A DNA stretch of 38,468 nt. It comes from Mariniblastus sp. Its GTDB lineage: Bacteria > Planctomycetota > Planctomycetia > Pirellulales > Pirellulaceae. The translations under genes and the position numbers were made by a program. Under the pieces are notes generated by a model. The model saw only the letters and a list, made by a program, of their open reading frames with translations, was not told the origin of the DNA and made no database searches. Location: NCBI GenBank assembly GCA_028823415.1, contig JAPKBL010000044.1:1-38468 (forward strand), given 5' to 3'. Positions 15,396-24,417 of the stretch are shown one piece after another (the first letter of the stretch is position 1; every line of letters starts with the position of its first letter).

Positions 15396-16790
15396 TTAGT
15401 TTAATCGAATGGCCCGCTGGATCATGATTTCAGGGTTGAGTCTTTGTTTGGTTTCGCGACAGTTGTGTATTTTTCTCACTACCTCCATCCCTTTGGTCAC
15501 TCGGCCAAATGCAGCGAACCCCTGTCCATCGGGATTGCGACGGCCCCCGAAGTCGAGCTCCGGTTGATCTCCGAGGCATATGAAAAACTGATCGGTGGCT
15601 GAATTAGGTGTCGATCGCGCCATCGATATAACGCCGTCGAGATGTTTCAAGCCCGTTTGTTGGGTGTCCTCGAGTTGAATAGCAGGCAAGAACTGGTCGC
15701 GTTGCAGTGCGTTGGCTTTCCCCTGGATCACTTCGATTTTGACCTTGGAATTCGGTTGATTAGACTGGGTGACCGTGCGATGAAAACTGCCATCTGAATA
15801 GAGACCCTTGTGGACGTAATGAAGGAAATTTCGAGCAGTCAGCGGCGCTTTTTTTGCGTCGATTTCTAACTCAATATCGCCCTCGGTTGTCTGGATTAAA
15901 ACTTTGGGTTTGTCTGGAATGTTTTCTTTTCGCCATTGGAATCGTGGGAGGTCTTCGAACCGAATTCCTCGAAGATGTGTTTTATCGTCATCTGCCCGGT
16001 GGCTTGGATTTTGATAACGCCACGCTAAGTTTCCGAAGACTTGTTGACACAACCTAGCAAGCGGAGGGTCGTATTGGATTAATTCCTGTCGCGTGTTTAC
16101 GTGATTGTGGAGCGCGTCGTTTTCCCGATTGTCGTCAAACCAGGATTGGACCCCCTCGGCCCAGTATTCCATATGATTCCCGGCCGCGTAGGTGTTTTTC
16201 CATTTGCCAGATTCGATCGCCTGCTCGAAAGACTCTTTTAGTCGTTGGTCAAATGTAGGGTCAATATCCTTCATTCCCATTTGATGAATCGCGTGAGCGA
16301 ACTCATGAATACAAATACATTCTTCAAAATAAGGATCGTTGGGGTGTCCCAGGAGATTTTCCTCGGCACAGCTTACCGCCGGTGCTGAAGGAGTTGCTCC
16401 AAGGCCCCTTGCGCGGCGGTCCCAAAAAACACGGGGTTTCAGATTGCGATGCTCCGGCACATCGGTCGTAAATTCGTTGTAGGCCATGACCGCAAGGCGC
16501 GTGTTATTGGCTGCCATGGCGGAGAGGATTTCAGGGCGATGACCTATCATTCGATTCACAATCCAGGCTGCTTCCAGAAGGGCAGCATCCGATACCGTTT
16601 GTGAGCCCACAACCGGCAATCCGTGGACTTCAGTATGTTTTTTGTAAAACGGATCAAGTTGGAATTGCTCTCGGATTTCCTGCGGTACCGCTGTCACCGT
16701 TTGAGCGATCGATTCATAAGAGAAGATTGAGAGGCAAGCCAGCATTCCGGCGAGTGGGAGTACGGTAGCGGTATGGAAACGGTCGAGCAT
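15396..16790 (-). CDS. Exported zinc metallopeptidase-like / cyclophilin PPIase fusion
   Basis: A signal peptide (about 1-29, ending ESIAQ) is followed by a metallopeptidase-like domain (about 40-285) with the zincin motif HEFAH (162-166). A candidate third ligand, Glu212, lies in HMEYWAEGVQSWF, about 45 residues later, as in gluzincins. From residue about 297 the chain is a cyclophilin-type peptidyl-prolyl isomerase: KVLIQTTEGDIELEI, FHRTV (Arg338), VISMARSTPNSATDQFFI, GFAAFGRVTKGMEVV. Both parts appear intact, so the product probably folds and processes proteins outside the cytoplasm. Single-chain zincin-PPIase fusions are unusual; a frameshift or fusion artefact is unlikely because one open frame covers both domains. 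It is upstream of nothing on its strand and converges with the S9 peptidase gene. Confidence 0.85.
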   Translation of the reverse strand: MLDRFHTATVLPLAGMLACLSIFSYESIAQTVTAVPQEIREQFQLDPFYKKHTEVHGLPVVGSQTVSDAALLEAAWIVNRMIGHRPEILSAMAANNTRLAVMAYNEFTTDVPEHRNLKPRVFWDRRARGLGATPSAPAVSCAEENLLGHPNDPYFEECICIHEFAHAIHQMGMKDIDPTFDQRLKESFEQAIESGKWKNTYAAGNHMEYWAEGVQSWFDDNRENDALHNHVNTRQELIQYDPPLARLCQQVFGNLAWRYQNPSHRADDDKTHLRGIRFEDLPRFQWRKENIPDKPKVLIQTTEGDIELEIDAKKAPLTARNFLHYVHKGLYSDGSFHRTVTQSNQPNSKVKIEVIQGKANALQRDQFLPAIQLEDTQQTGLKHLDGVISMARSTPNSATDQFFICLGDQPELDFGGRRNPDGQGFAAFGRVTKGMEVVRKIHNCRETKQRLNPEIMIQRAIRLN

Positions 16791-16908
16791 TGCTTATTTT
16801 CCAGCAGAATTCTCTATCAGAATCAATCGCTTTCAATGGAGCAGTTTTTCTATTTGATTGCAACAATTCTCTTCGGCCCATGTGGCCGGCGGCGCCGTTT
16901 TAGCAGGG

Positions 16909-17562
16909 TCAAGTGACAGCGATTATAACTGCAGCCTGCATCGCTTGGATTGCTGCAAGGGTCGCCTTGGAAGCGAGGATTTCTCCTTCGGAGAGTTGCT
17001 GGATTCGTTTTTTATGCTGACGAAGTTCTTCGGGACTGAAATTCGCTTTTAGTAAACCAGCATGAAAAGCGATGGCAATCAGTACTGCTGTCCGATCATC
17101 CGGCTTGACATTCTCATTGAACATTACGTCGGCCATTTGCTGGCGAATATTATCTTCAGGGGTTCCATCGATTTCAGGATAACGTTGCTGTGAAAAAACC
17201 CAGAGCACGGTTTTTTCGTCATGTCGGAGGATGCCGAGTTGGCACAGTTGTTGGGCGAGACGATGTTTTAACTTGGGTTGGTTGGCAATCTTGGCAATCC
17301 AGTGCTGCATCTTTCTGGGTTTTTTTGAGCTATGAATTAGCGTTAACACTTCGTCGAGTAATTCGTCACCCGTGGTTGATTTATCGATGACACCTACGAT
17401 CTGTTTTTTATCAGATCCGGTAACGATCCGTTGCAGTAATAGCAGTTCGCTGAGCATTGCCCCGGCAATGGCGTATAGGAAAGTCCCGCTTGTAAACGTG
17501 CCCTTATCATCTCGAATTGCCAAGAGCATGGTTGCTTGGTGGAGAGAAAGTGGGTGGGACAT
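16909..17562 (-). CDS. GPP34 (GOLPH3-like) domain protein
   Basis: The 217-residue all-helical protein matches the GPP34 family: SLHQATMLLAIRDDKGTF at the N-terminus, the conserved YAIAGAMLSELLLLQRI helix (about 30-45), then the central HWIAKIANQPKLKHRLAQQLCQLGIL segment and DDRTAVLIAIAFHAGLL near residue 160. Eukaryotic members (GOLPH3/Vps74) bind PI4P and Golgi glycosyltransferases; the role of bacterial members is not established. It has no signal peptide or transmembrane helix. The gene lies between the RND pump and the metallopeptidase fusion, on the same strand, with gaps of 255 and 118 bases, so co-transcription is uncertain. Confidence 0.85.
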   Translation of the reverse strand: MSHPLSLHQATMLLAIRDDKGTFTSGTFLYAIAGAMLSELLLLQRIVTGSDKKQIVGVIDKSTTGDELLDEVLTLIHSSKKPRKMQHWIAKIANQPKLKHRLAQQLCQLGILRHDEKTVLWVFSQQRYPEIDGTPEDNIRQQMADVMFNENVKPDDRTAVLIAIAFHAGLLKANFSPEELRQHKKRIQQLSEGEILASKATLAAIQAMQAAVIIAVT

Positions 17563-17817
17563 TGGCGCCTCGGGTGATACTAGATTTTGGATCGAAGGAA
17601 AAACTCGTTTCTCTTGCAGTATGCGTGGTTCGACAAAGGTCGCCGATTATTTGGAATATTGGTGCAATTGAGGGCCGGAATTTTACAATTATTGGGGATT
17701 TTTTCGGTTCTAGACACAAGCCCGCCCCAATCGGGAATTCCGGATTTGAGAAATCTCGTTTGCGAGGAAACCGCAAATACGAAATTCTGTATTCCGGTAA
17801 GCCGTCGGCATCGAGTG

Positions 17818-20800
17818 TTAGACCGCCGGATCATCTTTTGCAGGGGCTGGATTTTCTGGTTCGGTCGGTTCCGTGCCGGTTGTTGATTCCGAGGATGCTT
17901 GGTGTTGCTCGGGTGTCTCTGCAGTTACTTGGTTGATTGCAGGTGTCACAGGTTGCTCCGTATCGGAGCTTTGATTCTGAAGCGGTGTCGGGATTGGCGT
18001 TCCAGAATCGAGTGCAGGCACCAGTTCATCGTCCGGTTTTTGGCCCAGTTCTCCGAGCCGTCGAAAGATGACAAAGAACGTGGGTACGAATAATAGGGAG
18101 AATAATGTCGCGGCCATCATTCCGCCAACAACTGCGTTTCCAACTGCCTGACGGCTCGCCGCTCCGGCACCACTGGCAATCAAGAGTGGGAGAAATCCAA
18201 GGATGGATGAAAACGCGGTCATGAGAATTGCGCGGAATCTAAGACGCGCCGCTTCTACGGCGGAATCCGCAATTGATAATCCCTCTTTTCGTTTTTCAGA
18301 AGCAAACTCGACAATTAGGATCGCGTTTTTACTCGCTAGCGCAACAAGTAAGACAATTCCGATTTGGGTATAGACATTCACATCGGCACCGCGAATGGTC
18401 AAAACGGCAACCACACCTAATGCGGCTAACGGTACCACAGCAATCACGGCCGCCGGCATCGTCCAACTTTCATATTGAGCGGCGAGCACTAAGAAGACGG
18501 CAATAATTGCAAGGGCGAGAATAACGGCTTGCCCACCGGCGGCTTTTTCCTGATAAGAGAGGCCAGTCCACTCGAATCTGAATTGGTCTGGTAAAACCTG
18601 ATCGGCGAGTTGCTCCATCACATCGAGCGCCTGTCCGGAACTGATGCCGGCACCTGCCGATCCGTTAATCGACGCGCTGGGATACATTTGATACCTCCGG
18701 ATAACCGACGGGCCGAATTCTTCGGTAATGTTAATCAGGGTTCCCATCGGGACTGCATTTCCATCGAGGCTTCGAACTTCGAGGTCGAGAATATCTTGTT
18801 TCGTTGCCCGGAATTTCGCATCTGCCTGAATCCGAACCTGATAGGTTCGACCGTCTAAATTAAAATCATTGACATAGGCGGAACCAAGGTAGGCTTGAAG
18901 CGTCGAGAATACAGAGCTGAGGGGAATGTTTTTGGCTTTGACTTGAACGCGATCAACGTCGATGAACAGCTGAGGAGTACTGGCACGGAAGAGCGAGTTG
19001 GGGCGTGTGATGTTTGGCTGTTCGCCGGCCTCAACGACTAACATATCTGCCGCTTGTTGTAGTGCCTGATAGCCGGCGTTACCGATGTCCTCGATTTCCA
19101 TCTGAAAGCCACCTGCATTTCCAAGGCCATCAATCGGTGGCGGGATGAATGGGAATGCGATCGCAGCATCTATTTCTTGAAGCTCTGCGTTGATTGTTCT
19201 AACAATGTTACCAATTCTTAAGGGTGGGGCGGTTCGATCGCTCCAGGGCTCGAACATGACTGCCACGAATCCTACGTTCGACGCGGCACTACCACTTAAG
19301 AGTGAGAATCCAGTGATTGAGATACAATCTTTTACACCTGGCGTGCTCTCGCAGAGGTCGCTGATCTGATCCATCACTTTGACGGTGCGTTGTTTCGATG
19401 CCGCGTCGGGTAATTGCACATTCACAAACATGTAGCCCTGGTCTTCCATCGGAACAAATCCGGTCGGCAATCGGCTAAAGCTCCAACCGGTCAAAGTGAC
19501 CAAACCACCAAACACGAGCATGACGATTAACACGAGCCGAACGGACCATCGAATGATTCCGCGATAGGCATTGGTCGAAGCGTCGAACCCTCTGTTAAAC
19601 CATCGAAAAAAGATAAAATTGGATTTTTTGGGGGCACGTAAGACAATTCCACAGAGTGCTGGGCTGAGTGTCAAAGCATTGATCGTACTGATGAGTACTG
19701 CGGCAGAGATCGTCAGCGCGAATTGTTTGAACAACTGACCGGTGATTCCTGCCATAAACGCGGTAGGCACGAAGACGGCTAACAACACCAGCGTCGTCGC
19801 GACGATCGGTCCGGTAATTTCACGCATGGCAGTAATTGCGGCCATTTTAGGCGTCATTCCCTCGGCAATATAACGCGACGTACTTTCGACGACGACGATT
19901 GCGTCATCCACCACGATACCAATCGCCAAGACGATCCCGAATAAAGAAAGCATATTCAGTGAGAATCCCAGACCCGCCATAACCGCGAAGGTTCCAATCA
20001 GTGAGACAGGAATCGCTACCACGGGGACAACGGTTGCTCGCCAATCCTGCAAAAAGATGTAGATCACCAAAACAACGAGAATGAGGGCGATAAAAATGGT
20101 GGAATAAACTTCTTCGATCGAAGCCTCCACGAATTTAGTGGTGTCAAAAGGAATGCTGTACCCGACCCCCGCTGGCCAGCTCTTCCGTTGCTTTAATTTT
20201 TCCAAACTGTCTTTGACCTGCGTTGCGACGGCCAGTGCATTGGCATCGGGCAATTGGTAAATCGCAACCGTCGCACAGGGTGAACCATTTAGTTTGGAAG
20301 CCAGCGTGTAGTCCTTCGCTCCAATTTCAACACCTTTTTGAATCCCATTTTCCCCAACCCGGTCATCAATCACAACATCTCGCACGCGCACAAAACGGCC
20401 GCCAGAATCGCTGCGTACGATGATGTCTTCGAACTCCTGAACCGAGCTAAGGCGTCCGAGCGTATTGATTGAATATTGAAAATCGGTGCCAACGGGGGCA
20501 GGTGACCCTCCAATTTGTCCTGCGGCAACCTGTACGTTTTGTTCCCTGATTGCATTGACAACTTCGTCGGTTGTGATGTTTCTTGATTTTAATTTGCTAG
20601 GATCCAGCCAGACCCGCATACTGTAATCGCCGGCGCCAAAAACCTTGACTGAACCTACCCCGTTAATGCGGCTAAGTTCGTCTTTAATACTGAGTGCGTA
20701 ATTACTCAGAAACAGCTCATCCAGCTCGCCGTTATCGGAGGTCAAATTAATCATCTGAAGGATTTGCGTAGATTGCTTTTGGGTGACGATTCCCTGACGC

Positions 20801-21168
20801 CGAACTTCTTCGGGTAACTTGGACGAGGCAATGGAAACCCGGTTTTGAACCAAAACGTTCGCCATATCCATGTCAGTACCCAGTGCAAAAGTGATTTGCA
20901 GTGAATAGGAACCATCGTCAGCGCTAGTCGATGACATGTAGAGCATGTTTTCGACGCCATTGACTTCTTGCTCAATCACGGTGGCCACGGTCTCGGCGAT
21001 CACCTGCGCGTTGGCACCCGGATAAACGGCGTTTACCTGAACGACTGGCGGAGCAACTTGAGGAAATTTTGCCACCGGCAGGCTGGTGAATGAGACGATT
21101 CCGGCCATCACGATAATGATCGAGATTACTGATGCAAAAATCGGTCGCTTGATAAAAAATTCCGACAT
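17818..21168 (-). CDS. RND efflux pump inner-membrane transporter (HAE1/AcrB family)
   Basis: The 1,116-residue protein opens with MSEFFIKRPIFA, the classic AcrB-family start. It has twelve predicted helices in two repeats, with the proton-relay Asp pair in TM4 (GIVVDDAIVVVES) and the porter-domain blocks PGANAQVIAETVATVIEQEVNG and GRTYQVRIQADAKFR. After the last membrane helix (LLFVPTFFVIFRRL) there is an extra hydrophilic Pro/Thr/Glu-rich tail of about 75 residues, not present in AcrB. The adaptor gene precedes it by 64 bases on the same strand, so the two form an efflux operon. No outer-membrane TolC-like gene is adjacent, so one must be supplied elsewhere. Multidrug, solvent or bile-type substrates are inferred from the family. 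Confidence 0.95.
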   Translation of the reverse strand: MSEFFIKRPIFASVISIIIVMAGIVSFTSLPVAKFPQVAPPVVQVNAVYPGANAQVIAETVATVIEQEVNGVENMLYMSSTSADDGSYSLQITFALGTDMDMANVLVQNRVSIASSKLPEEVRRQGIVTQKQSTQILQMINLTSDNGELDELFLSNYALSIKDELSRINGVGSVKVFGAGDYSMRVWLDPSKLKSRNITTDEVVNAIREQNVQVAAGQIGGSPAPVGTDFQYSINTLGRLSSVQEFEDIIVRSDSGGRFVRVRDVVIDDRVGENGIQKGVEIGAKDYTLASKLNGSPCATVAIYQLPDANALAVATQVKDSLEKLKQRKSWPAGVGYSIPFDTTKFVEASIEEVYSTIFIALILVVLVIYIFLQDWRATVVPVVAIPVSLIGTFAVMAGLGFSLNMLSLFGIVLAIGIVVDDAIVVVESTSRYIAEGMTPKMAAITAMREITGPIVATTLVLLAVFVPTAFMAGITGQLFKQFALTISAAVLISTINALTLSPALCGIVLRAPKKSNFIFFRWFNRGFDASTNAYRGIIRWSVRLVLIVMLVFGGLVTLTGWSFSRLPTGFVPMEDQGYMFVNVQLPDAASKQRTVKVMDQISDLCESTPGVKDCISITGFSLLSGSAASNVGFVAVMFEPWSDRTAPPLRIGNIVRTINAELQEIDAAIAFPFIPPPIDGLGNAGGFQMEIEDIGNAGYQALQQAADMLVVEAGEQPNITRPNSLFRASTPQLFIDVDRVQVKAKNIPLSSVFSTLQAYLGSAYVNDFNLDGRTYQVRIQADAKFRATKQDILDLEVRSLDGNAVPMGTLINITEEFGPSVIRRYQMYPSASINGSAGAGISSGQALDVMEQLADQVLPDQFRFEWTGLSYQEKAAGGQAVILALAIIAVFLVLAAQYESWTMPAAVIAVVPLAALGVVAVLTIRGADVNVYTQIGIVLLVALASKNAILIVEFASEKRKEGLSIADSAVEAARLRFRAILMTAFSSILGFLPLLIASGAGAASRQAVGNAVVGGMMAATLFSLLFVPTFFVIFRRLGELGQKPDDELVPALDSGTPIPTPLQNQSSDTEQPVTPAINQVTAETPEQHQASSESTTGTEPTEPENPAPAKDDPAV

Positions 21169-21232
21169 AGTCTTACGACAACCTTGAAAATAAATGTCCG
21201 ACAGAGAAGAATTTGATTTTGATTCAGCGAGT

Positions 21233-22471
21233 TCAGTTCTCGATGTTTACAATCACATTAGGGCGTACACGTTGAAGGCCATCGACAATCACTTTGTCTG
21301 TTGGCAAGACACCCGAGAGAACAACAATTAAACCATCCTCGGTGGTTCCCACTTCTACATTGTTTCGGACGGCCTTGTTTTCGTTATCGACTGTGTAGAC
21401 AAATTTACCAGTCTGATCTCGATTGATTGCTTTTTCCGGGACCAGAATCGCATCTTTCAAATCGTCAATTTTGATACGGACACGGACAAAAAAACCAGGC
21501 ACTAAAAGTCCGAGGGGATTTTCTTTTGGGTTAGGGAAGACGGCGCGAAGAGCAAGGGTTCCTGTGGATTCATCGATCTTCGTATTGATAAAATCGATCT
21601 CCCCTTTGAATGGAAAGTCCTTGTCTCCTGATCGCTGTAATTCGACTTCCATGACATGGTCTTTGCCTCTTAATTTGCCTTCGCGGTCTCGATTGATAAT
21701 GAAGCTTTCACGAACGTTAAAGTTGGCCCAGATTGGATCGCTTTTGATGATCTCAACTAACTCAGTTCCGTTTTGCACCAAATTACCAGCCTTCGCAAGC
21801 GGTTTAGCGACACGTCCTTCGATTGGCGCCATGACCTTGGTCCAGCTAAGTTTGAGTTTGGCATCTTCAAGATCAGCATTTGCTTTGGAAACTTGAGCAT
21901 TGGATTGCTCAATCTGAGCTTCGGCGCCCACTTGCTTAGCAGTTGCAGCACCGACTCCGGCCTTTGCGGTTAACGCATTGGCCTCAGCGGTATCATATTC
22001 ACTTTTAGAAATGGCCTTAGCTGCCTCTAGTTTTTTCATTCGATCAAATTCAAAATCGGCTGCCACTCGTAACGCCTCTTGTGATTCGACGTCACTCTTT
22101 GCTATTAATAAGGCAGCATCGGCTTCGGCGACACCGGCCTTTGCTGCCATGACATTTGCTTCTGCCGCGTTTACTTTTGCAACGTATTCCGCGTCTGCGA
22201 TTTGGAAGAGTTGGGTAGTTTTATTGACGGGCTTATCTAGGCCCACGAGCATTTCACCAATGATCCCATTTGAGCGTGAAGTGACCGTTGCTTGTCCAAC
22301 TGCCTCGAGGCTTGCGTTTTCCGTTAAATAAACGGCAACGTCTTTGACTGTCGGCGTGACAACGGCGACCTTAGGAGGCGTGGTTTCAATTTTTGGCGGC
22401 TCATTTTGACATCCTGAAATAATTGTCAATGAAAGAACCAAAGCCATCGAATAGAGTACTGGCCGCAGCAT
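21233..22471 (-). CDS. RND periplasmic adaptor (membrane-fusion) lipoprotein
   Basis: The 412-residue protein starts with a lipoprotein signal, LSLTIISGC (Cys21), as in AcrA/MexA. A lipoyl-like half (VTVKDVAVYLTE.., SRSNGIIGEM) leads into an Ala-rich alpha-helical hairpin (about 85-195, many heptads such as AEANVMAAKAGVAEAD). The chain returns through the second lipoyl half, a beta-barrel (WANFNVRE, GEIDFINTKIDESTGTLALRAVFPNP) and the membrane-proximal domain (LVPEKAINRDQTGKFVYTVD). It links the RND transporter encoded just downstream with an outer-membrane channel. Its ATG lies 215 bases from the start of the divergent phosphodiesterase gene, so promoters for both must sit between them. Confidence 0.94.
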   Translation of the reverse strand: MLRPVLYSMALVLSLTIISGCQNEPPKIETTPPKVAVVTPTVKDVAVYLTENASLEAVGQATVTSRSNGIIGEMLVGLDKPVNKTTQLFQIADAEYVAKVNAAEANVMAAKAGVAEADAALLIAKSDVESQEALRVAADFEFDRMKKLEAAKAISKSEYDTAEANALTAKAGVGAATAKQVGAEAQIEQSNAQVSKANADLEDAKLKLSWTKVMAPIEGRVAKPLAKAGNLVQNGTELVEIIKSDPIWANFNVRESFIINRDREGKLRGKDHVMEVELQRSGDKDFPFKGEIDFINTKIDESTGTLALRAVFPNPKENPLGLLVPGFFVRVRIKIDDLKDAILVPEKAINRDQTGKFVYTVDNENKAVRNNVEVGTTEDGLIVVLSGVLPTDKVIVDGLQRVRPNVIVNIEN

Positions 22472-22685
22472 GCTTACTTACCTAAAGTTGAAAAGAGAGC
22501 GAGAACATATTAGAGCAAACGGATTTTCGCTTGGCTTACTGTCCCCAAATGAAAATACCTATCCATATAGTACTCTTTGCGGGAGATTTTGGCTATCCAT
22601 TCGAGGATTCCGGTCTGCCTCTTCCAAAAGTCGCCCCCTTCGGTTTAAGCTGTGTGAAATATCGGAAATAAACCACGAGGGAAAC

Positions 22686-23669
22686 GTGATCAAATTGAAT
22701 AGTAGATGTCCGATGGGCGTCTTGGCGACGGTTGGATTGGTCTTTATCGGATGTGTTTTAAACATTGGGTGCGACCCCGGAGAGAGCTCAAACGAGGGTG
22801 AGTCAGCCAAGGCAACTTCAGTCGAGACTCAGGTATCTGCGACTGCTCCGGCGGAACCGGCAAAGAGTTCGACGGAAGAGAATGATTCTGAAGGTTTTTC
22901 CTATTCCATTTTGCACTGGAACGTAGAATCCGGTGGAAATGATTCCTCGATTGTTGCGGATCAATTGGTCGAGATGGGTGACTACGACGTGATTGGGTTG
23001 TCTGAAGTGGAAACCCCGGCGGCCTATGAAGAGGCATTGTCGAAAAAATGGCCGGGTCGTTACGAATACATCCGTGGACTCTCAGGGGCTAATGAGACGC
23101 GGGAAGACGATCATCTTTGGCTGGCCTTCCGTAAAGATAAGTTTTCACTGATCGAATCCAAAGAGATGAAAGAAGTTTCGGGTTTCATTTTTGATGATGG
23201 CCACCATCGAGTTCCGCTTTACGTCAAATTAAAAGATCTGGCGAATTCTCAAGAGGTGGTGTTTTTGATGAATCACCTTGCTCGGGGCAATAAGAATTTT
23301 CGTCAAGAGCAAGCGAGTACGTTGCGGGAGTGGGCTCGAACCAAGTCGATTCCGATCGTCGCAATTGGTGACTACAACCTCGACTTTGAGTTTGCTACTG
23401 AAAAAGGAAACAAGGCATTCGATGAATTCATGAAGGACAACGTTTGGCTCTGGGTTCGCCCGGAACCATTGGTGGACACGAACTGGTCGGACCGAGACGG
23501 TGACGGCGTCGATAACTACATTGATTCGTTACTCGATTTCAGCTTTCTCAGCGGTGCGGCAAAAACATGGAAGGCGTCGAGTCGCGTCATCGTCAGAGAA
23601 AACGACTTTCCAGATACCGAAAAAACGAGTGACCATCGTCCTGTCGAGTTAATTCTCTCTAGCGACTAA
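22686..23669 (+). CDS. Lipoprotein of the endonuclease/exonuclease/phosphatase family
   Basis: The frame is open from 22470, but the GTG at 22686, with GAGGG four bases upstream, gives a clean lipoprotein signal ending NIGC (about Cys28). The earlier part would put no signal at the N-terminus. The mature 300 residues show all EEP-fold landmarks: LHWNVES, GLSEVE (metal-binding Glu), MNHLARG, GDYNLDFE (GDxN) and SDHRPVE (SDH catalytic pair). The fold hydrolyses phosphodiesters in DNA, RNA, phosphoinositides or sphingomyelin; an envelope-anchored phosphodiesterase/nuclease is inferred. A DRDGDGVDN segment may bind calcium. It ends eight bases before the convergent ankyrin gene. Confidence 0.85.
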   Translation: MIKLNSRCPMGVLATVGLVFIGCVLNIGCDPGESSNEGESAKATSVETQVSATAPAEPAKSSTEENDSEGFSYSILHWNVESGGNDSSIVADQLVEMGDYDVIGLSEVETPAAYEEALSKKWPGRYEYIRGLSGANETREDDHLWLAFRKDKFSLIESKEMKEVSGFIFDDGHHRVPLYVKLKDLANSQEVVFLMNHLARGNKNFRQEQASTLREWARTKSIPIVAIGDYNLDFEFATEKGNKAFDEFMKDNVWLWVRPEPLVDTNWSDRDGDGVDNYIDSLLDFSFLSGAAKTWKASSRVIVRENDFPDTEKTSDHRPVELILSSD

Positions 23670-23677
23670 ATCGGATC

Positions 23678-24364
23678 TTATTCCGCCAGCAATTTTGCTG
23701 TTTCGACATGTCCGTTTTTGGTTGCAAACCCTAGAGCCGATTCGCCGTCGGCGTCTTTTATTGAGGCGTCGGCTTTATATCTCAGCAAGGTTTGGACGAC
23801 TTCGGTTTGTCCTTCCGCCGCTGCGAACATCAATGCCGTAAAGCCTTCGCTGTTATCGACAGCATTGAGTTCCGCTCCGGAGACGATCAGGAATTCCACC
23901 GTGTCTGAATTGGCGCCTGTGGATGCGAACATCAGCGCTGATCGACCACTCGTGTCGCGAAGGTTGAGGGAGGCACCGTTTCGGACTAGTAGTTTAACAA
24001 TGTCTGTGTGACCATTAAATGCAGCCAGCATTAATGCACACCGTTTTTGCTCATCTAGGGAATTGACATCGAATTTGGAATCAACTGCCAATTGGATCGT
24101 CTTCGTTTCACCGTTTAAGGCGGAATCAAGAAAGGTTTGGAGGGGAATGGAGGCCTGCGGAGTCGAGGAACCCTTGGTTGGGGCTTTATCCACGGCAGGG
24201 TCAGAAGATTCCGTTGCCACGTCTGTAATTATCGCCGGTTCGGTTGTGTTCTTATTCGTAGCGGCTTTTGGCCGATTACAGCCCGACAGTGTAATCGCCA
24301 TGCAGAACGCCATTGTCAGGGTCAGTTGGAAAAGCGGCTTTGCAATTTGTTTATTTGTATTCAT
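23678..24364 (-). CDS. Ankyrin-repeat lipoprotein
   Basis: A lipoprotein signal (MAFCMAITLSGC, Cys at about residue 29) precedes a Thr/Ala/Pro-rich linker. About four ankyrin repeats follow from residue 77 on, with typical blocks DVNSLDEQKRCALMLAAFNG, LVRNGASLNLRDTSGRSAL, ELNAVDNSEGFTALMFAA and KADASIKDADGESALGFA. There is no catalytic motif; a protein-binding scaffold in the periplasm is the family's usual role. It lies 53 bases downstream of the HTTM gene on the same strand and could be its third cistron. Confidence 0.88.
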   Translation of the reverse strand: MNTNKQIAKPLFQLTLTMAFCMAITLSGCNRPKAATNKNTTEPAIITDVATESSDPAVDKAPTKGSSTPQASIPLQTFLDSALNGETKTIQLAVDSKFDVNSLDEQKRCALMLAAFNGHTDIVKLLVRNGASLNLRDTSGRSALMFASTGANSDTVEFLIVSGAELNAVDNSEGFTALMFAAAEGQTEVVQTLLRYKADASIKDADGESALGFATKNGHVETAKLLAE

Positions 24365-24417
24365 GGGGTCATCTTATCATGTAACCAACTCGCGATGTTG
24401 CAAAAACGAAGGTTGAA

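Noticed and set aside
17563..17817. Several overlapping 84-139 residue frames between the GPP34 and RND genes
   Set aside because: They are mutually overlapping on both strands with no motif, Shine-Dalgarno site or codon pattern.
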